From assembly GCF_002162135.1 (NCBI RefSeq), contig NZ_CP021382.1, positions 4,214,001-4,278,000 on the forward strand: 64,000 nucleotides of DNA, given 5' to 3'. Positions 61,972-64,000 of this stretch are shown piece by piece. The notes under the pieces are model-generated. The model had not been told where the DNA came from. It saw only the letters and a program-made list of their open reading frames with translations, and did no database searches. A program made the translations under genes and the position numbers. Source of the DNA: Cellvibrio sp. PSBB006. GTDB taxonomy: Bacteria > Pseudomonadota > Gammaproteobacteria > Pseudomonadales > Cellvibrionaceae. The first letter of the stretch is position 1, and every line of letters begins with the position of its first letter.

Positions 61972-62276
61972 TCATTTTCATCGGTGCTGCTTTCCAATAA
62001 CGCATACAGTTCTTTACAGGTTTGATGGTCAAGCAAAGCATCGGTTTGTTTGGCTGTTTTTAGAATGAACTTACCAATTTTTTTGTCATTTGCGCTCCCA
62101 TCAAGTAATGCATGCACTAAGGTATTGCTGGTTTTTATGGCTTCCTCCAGCTCTTCAATCAGCATGCGAGCTTGTCGCAGAGTAATATTCGCCCGTCTGC
62201 TCATTTGATTGTGCGATATGGCGTCAGGGGTAGATTGGTTTTCCGAATCTGATATAGACATTACATCATTTTTCAT
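61959..62276 (-). CDS. hypothetical protein next to rtcR
   Basis: A 105-residue protein I do not recognise. It is polar and mostly helical, with a segment NITLRQARMLIEELEEAIKT near residues 30-49 that may form a coiled coil, and an acidic tail (ESSTDENDQSD). No signal peptide or membrane helix is seen. Its 3' end overlaps the end of rtcR by 13 bases on the opposite strand, leaving no room for a terminator between them. A start at 62261 (MSIS) is possible. Confidence 0.5.
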   Translation of the reverse strand: MKNDVMSISDSENQSTPDAISHNQMSRRANITLRQARMLIEELEEAIKTSNTLVHALLDGSANDKKIGKFILKTAKQTDALLDHQTCKELYALLESSTDENDQSD

Positions 62277-62409
62277 ACTGAAAGCTGTGACGCAACAAAT
62301 GTTGCGATTTGGATAAAGCAGGGTGGTCTTGTTCGTGGGCGGGAGTATGGGGCAGGTTTATTGCAGCTTGATGAATCCGTGCGGGTTTTAGAACGGCTTC
62401 CGCGAAACC

Positions 62410-62433
62410 AGGTCGCGCTTTTACGCGCGACCT
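62410..62433 (-). terminator. rdgC terminator hairpin
   Basis: aggtcgcgc and gcgcgacct pair around a six-base loop, starting seven bases past the rdgC stop on the minus strand. The flanking acca/tggt could extend the stem past a bulge. Confidence 0.6.
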
Positions 62434-62439
62434 TGCTGG

Positions 62440-63357
62440 TTATTCATCCTGATATGAATCATCTTCGCCACCGAAGGCTTTTAGGAGAGCTTTGATAAAC
62501 GTCTTTAATTCCAGCGTCATGATGGCAAAGTCAGCGTCAAATTGCTCGGCTTTGCTTTCCGGGTTGCGGTCGTTGGCTTGTTCCTGAATCTTGTCTTCGA
62601 ACTTCAGGCGTTTGATAGCCAGTTGGTCGTCGATAACACAGTGAATGGCTTCTTTCCAGGTGATGGCTACTTTGTTCACAAACATGCCGCTATTCAAATG
62701 GCTGCGTATTTCATCGGCATACAAATCCTGATTTTTACAGCGGATAACACGGCCATCTTTACCGGCTTGTAGTTCACATTCTTCTCGTAGCTCAAACTCC
62801 GGTGGCAGCTGTGCGTCGCGCAGCCAATGGGTCATCACTTGAGTCGGAATGTTTTTTGGCGTAATGGGGATTGCCCGCAAACTACCCAATGCTTCACGCA
62901 ATGCACTCAATAAATCTTCGGCGCGTTTGGCGGAAGAGGCATTTACAACGATAAGCCCTTCCTGTACCGCAATGTAAGCAAAATCCAGCGAGGATTTGGT
63001 AAAGGCTTTGGGCAGCAGTGAAAAGATAATTTCATCTTTTAATGTTTGTCGTTCCTTGCGCCCGACATTGCGTGATTCAGCTTCGCTGATGGCAATTGCT
63101 TTTTCTTCTACCTGTTCATTCACGACAGCGGCAGGCAGAATTTTTTCCTGCTTTTTTGCGCAGATCATGATGTAACCGTTGGCAGCATGAACAAATTCGC
63201 TCCCGTGCCTGCCTAATGGCGGTACCCAGCCATAACGCATCATGTCGAGATTGCCGCAGGGGTTAAAACTGTGTTCACCCAGACGTTCGTTCAGTTCTTC
63301 GGGCGAGAGTGTCCATTGTTCAGTGAGGCGATAGAGACGCAGATTTTTAAACCACAT
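62440..63357 (-). CDS. rdgC: recombination-associated protein RdgC
   Basis: A 305-residue protein of the RdgC family, a ring-shaped DNA-binding protein that limits RecA activity. The opening [12 protein letters not shown] is diagnostic, followed by [15 protein letters not shown] near residues 43-57 and [17 protein letters not shown] near 113-129. ATG 63357 is chosen over 63363 because the family starts at MWFKN. The gene stands alone, followed by a hairpin. Confidence 0.95.
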   Translation of the reverse strand: MWFKNLRLYRLTEQWTLSPEELNERLGEHSFNPCGNLDMMRYGWVPPLGRHGSEFVHAANGYIMICAKKQEKILPAAVVNEQVEEKAIAISEAESRNVGRKERQTLKDEIIFSLLPKAFTKSSLDFAYIAVQEGLIVVNASSAKRAEDLLSALREALGSLRAIPITPKNIPTQVMTHWLRDAQLPPEFELREECELQAGKDGRVIRCKNQDLYADEIRSHLNSGMFVNKVAITWKEAIHCVIDDQLAIKRLKFEDKIQEQANDRNPESKAEQFDADFAIMTLELKTFIKALLKAFGGEDDSYQDE

Positions 63358-63395
63358 AATCAATCCGGGAAATAACGCTAAACGCAGAAAATACT

Positions 63396-63433
63396 ACTGC
63401 ACGCACCCTCATCTGCGATGAGGCGCGCGCAGT
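63396..63433 (-). terminator. terminator of the FKBP gene
   Basis: A long stem (63396-63412 with 63418-63433) with loop ctgcg and one bulge; on the minus strand agtatttt follows. It starts 17 bases after the FKBP stop. Confidence 0.55.
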
Positions 63434-63449
63434 GTGTCAGGACATGGTA

Positions 63450-64000
63450 TTAACCAAGGATTTCCAATAACTCCACATCAAAGATCAACGCGGAATACGG
63501 TGCGATGCTGGAGCCTGCACCACGCTCGCCGTAAGCCAGTTGGTAAGGGATGTATAAACGCCACTTTGATCCGACGGGCATCAATTGCAGGGCTTCGGTC
63601 CAGCCGGCGATGACACCGTTAACGGCGAAGTCGATCGGTTGACCACGGTTGTAAGAGGAGTCGAATACGGTACCGTCAATCAAGGTGCCATGGTAATGGG
63701 TTTTTACACGGGAGGTGGCGGATGGTTTTTCGCCGTTGCCTTGTGTGACAACTTCATATTGCAAGCCAGAAGCGGTAACCGTCACGCCCGGCTTTTTAGC
63801 GTTTTCAGCGAGGAACGTTTCACCTTCAGAGGCCTTGGCTTTACCTTGTTCAGCCTGCCTGGCTTGCATGCGCTGACTGATTTCCTTGAAGGCGGCCTCA
63901 AGGTCGGCGTGGGCTACCGCGCTGGCTTTGCCTTGCAGGGCATCGATTACGCCCGCTGCAACGGCAGCCGCGTCGACACCTTCAAAGGGATTGGCGGCTA
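63450..64000 (-). CDS. FKBP-type peptidyl-prolyl isomerase (FKBP22/FklB-like), 5' end outside window
   Basis: At least 183 residues are visible; the frame is open to the window edge, so the N-terminus is missing. The visible part begins ANPFEGVDAAAVAAGVIDAL, a helical dimerisation domain with FKEISQRMQARQ, and continues into an FKBP domain with SRVKTHYHGTLIDGTVFDSS, GVIAGWTEALQLM and YGERGAGSSIAPYSALIFDV. These are the active-site segments of FKBP isomerases, which speed prolyl bond rotation during protein folding. The two-domain layout matches FklB/FkpA. An internal ATG at 63869 should not be taken as the start. Confidence 0.9.
   Translation of the reverse strand, partial: AANPFEGVDAAAVAAGVIDALQGKASAVAHADLEAAFKEISQRMQARQAEQGKAKASEGETFLAENAKKPGVTVTASGLQYEVVTQGNGEKPSATSRVKTHYHGTLIDGTVFDSSYNRGQPIDFAVNGVIAGWTEALQLMPVGSKWRLYIPYQLAYGERGAGSSIAPYSALIFDVELLEILG

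Overview
The window looks like chromosome from a Cellvibrio-type gammaproteobacterium (order Cellvibrionales). Base composition is moderate, TonB-dependent receptors carry long N-terminal regions, there is a CE2-type acetyl esterase and a GH20 hexosaminidase, the ydbH-ynbE-ydbL set is gammaproteobacterial, and an assimilatory nitrate importer is present. No phage, plasmid, IS element or CRISPR array is visible; most of it reads as ordinary chromosome with accessory clusters. The taxon call is inference from gene content.

Layout. 0.2-2.9 kb: a three-gene set (AAA ATPase, small membrane protein, TPR membrane protein). 3.1-6.6 kb: CPBP protease, UPF0060 protein and an AT-richer S9 peptidase. 6.6-12.5 kb: a TonB receptor plus lipoprotein phosphatase, divergent from a BlaI-like repressor and an M56-M23 sensor protease, with mirror-placed candidate operators between them. 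12.7-15.3 kb: ppc. 15.5-25.6 kb: a complete alternative chemosensory operon (mcp, cheY, STAS, cheA, cheW, mcp, cheR, cheD, cheB) ending in a REC-EAL phosphodiesterase. 25.7-28.6 kb: ydbH-ynbE-ydbL. 28.7-30.3 kb: thioesterase and CE2-like esterase. 30.4-38.7 kb: a D-amino-acid/N-acyl catabolism cluster (Na+ symporter, RidA, D-aminoacylase, RpiR regulator, divergent PLP enzyme, GH20). 38.9-40.4 kb: VOC protein and a NodB-like protein. 40.4-43.8 kb: nitrate ABC importer. 44.3-53.7 kb: TPR lipoprotein, FecI/FecR-type pair, STN-TonB receptor, flavin halogenase-like protein, SapC and a DUF6445 protein. 53.8-56.9 kb: DUF808, purK and a frameshifted purE, EF-hand protein. 57.1-62.3 kb: the RNA-repair locus (slipin, two tRNA-like genes, rtcB, divergent rtcR, unknown gene). 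62.4-64.0 kb: rdgC and an FKBP running off the edge.

The most unusual region is the RNA-repair locus. RtcR (CARF plus sigma-54 activator) faces RtcB across a near-consensus -24/-12 promoter. Downstream of rtcB on the same strand lie two back-to-back tRNA-shaped genes and then a slipin gene, closed by a 20-bp hairpin that overlaps the slipin stop codon. One tRNA-like gene has a His anticodon (GTG) but lacks the G-1:C73 identity pair and has an acceptor mismatch. The other is three nucleotides short in the anticodon arm, so it has no normal anticodon loop. They look like decoys, substrates or sensor ligands rather than translating tRNAs.

A second notable item is a family of three intergenic elements with a conserved core (agcctacaggga, then gtattcacggcg in the best copies) inside outer and inner stems whose sequences differ completely between copies but always pair. 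A separate REP-like family (gtcggatta...taatccgac) occurs at three gene ends, one of them as a perfect 30-bp inverted twin.
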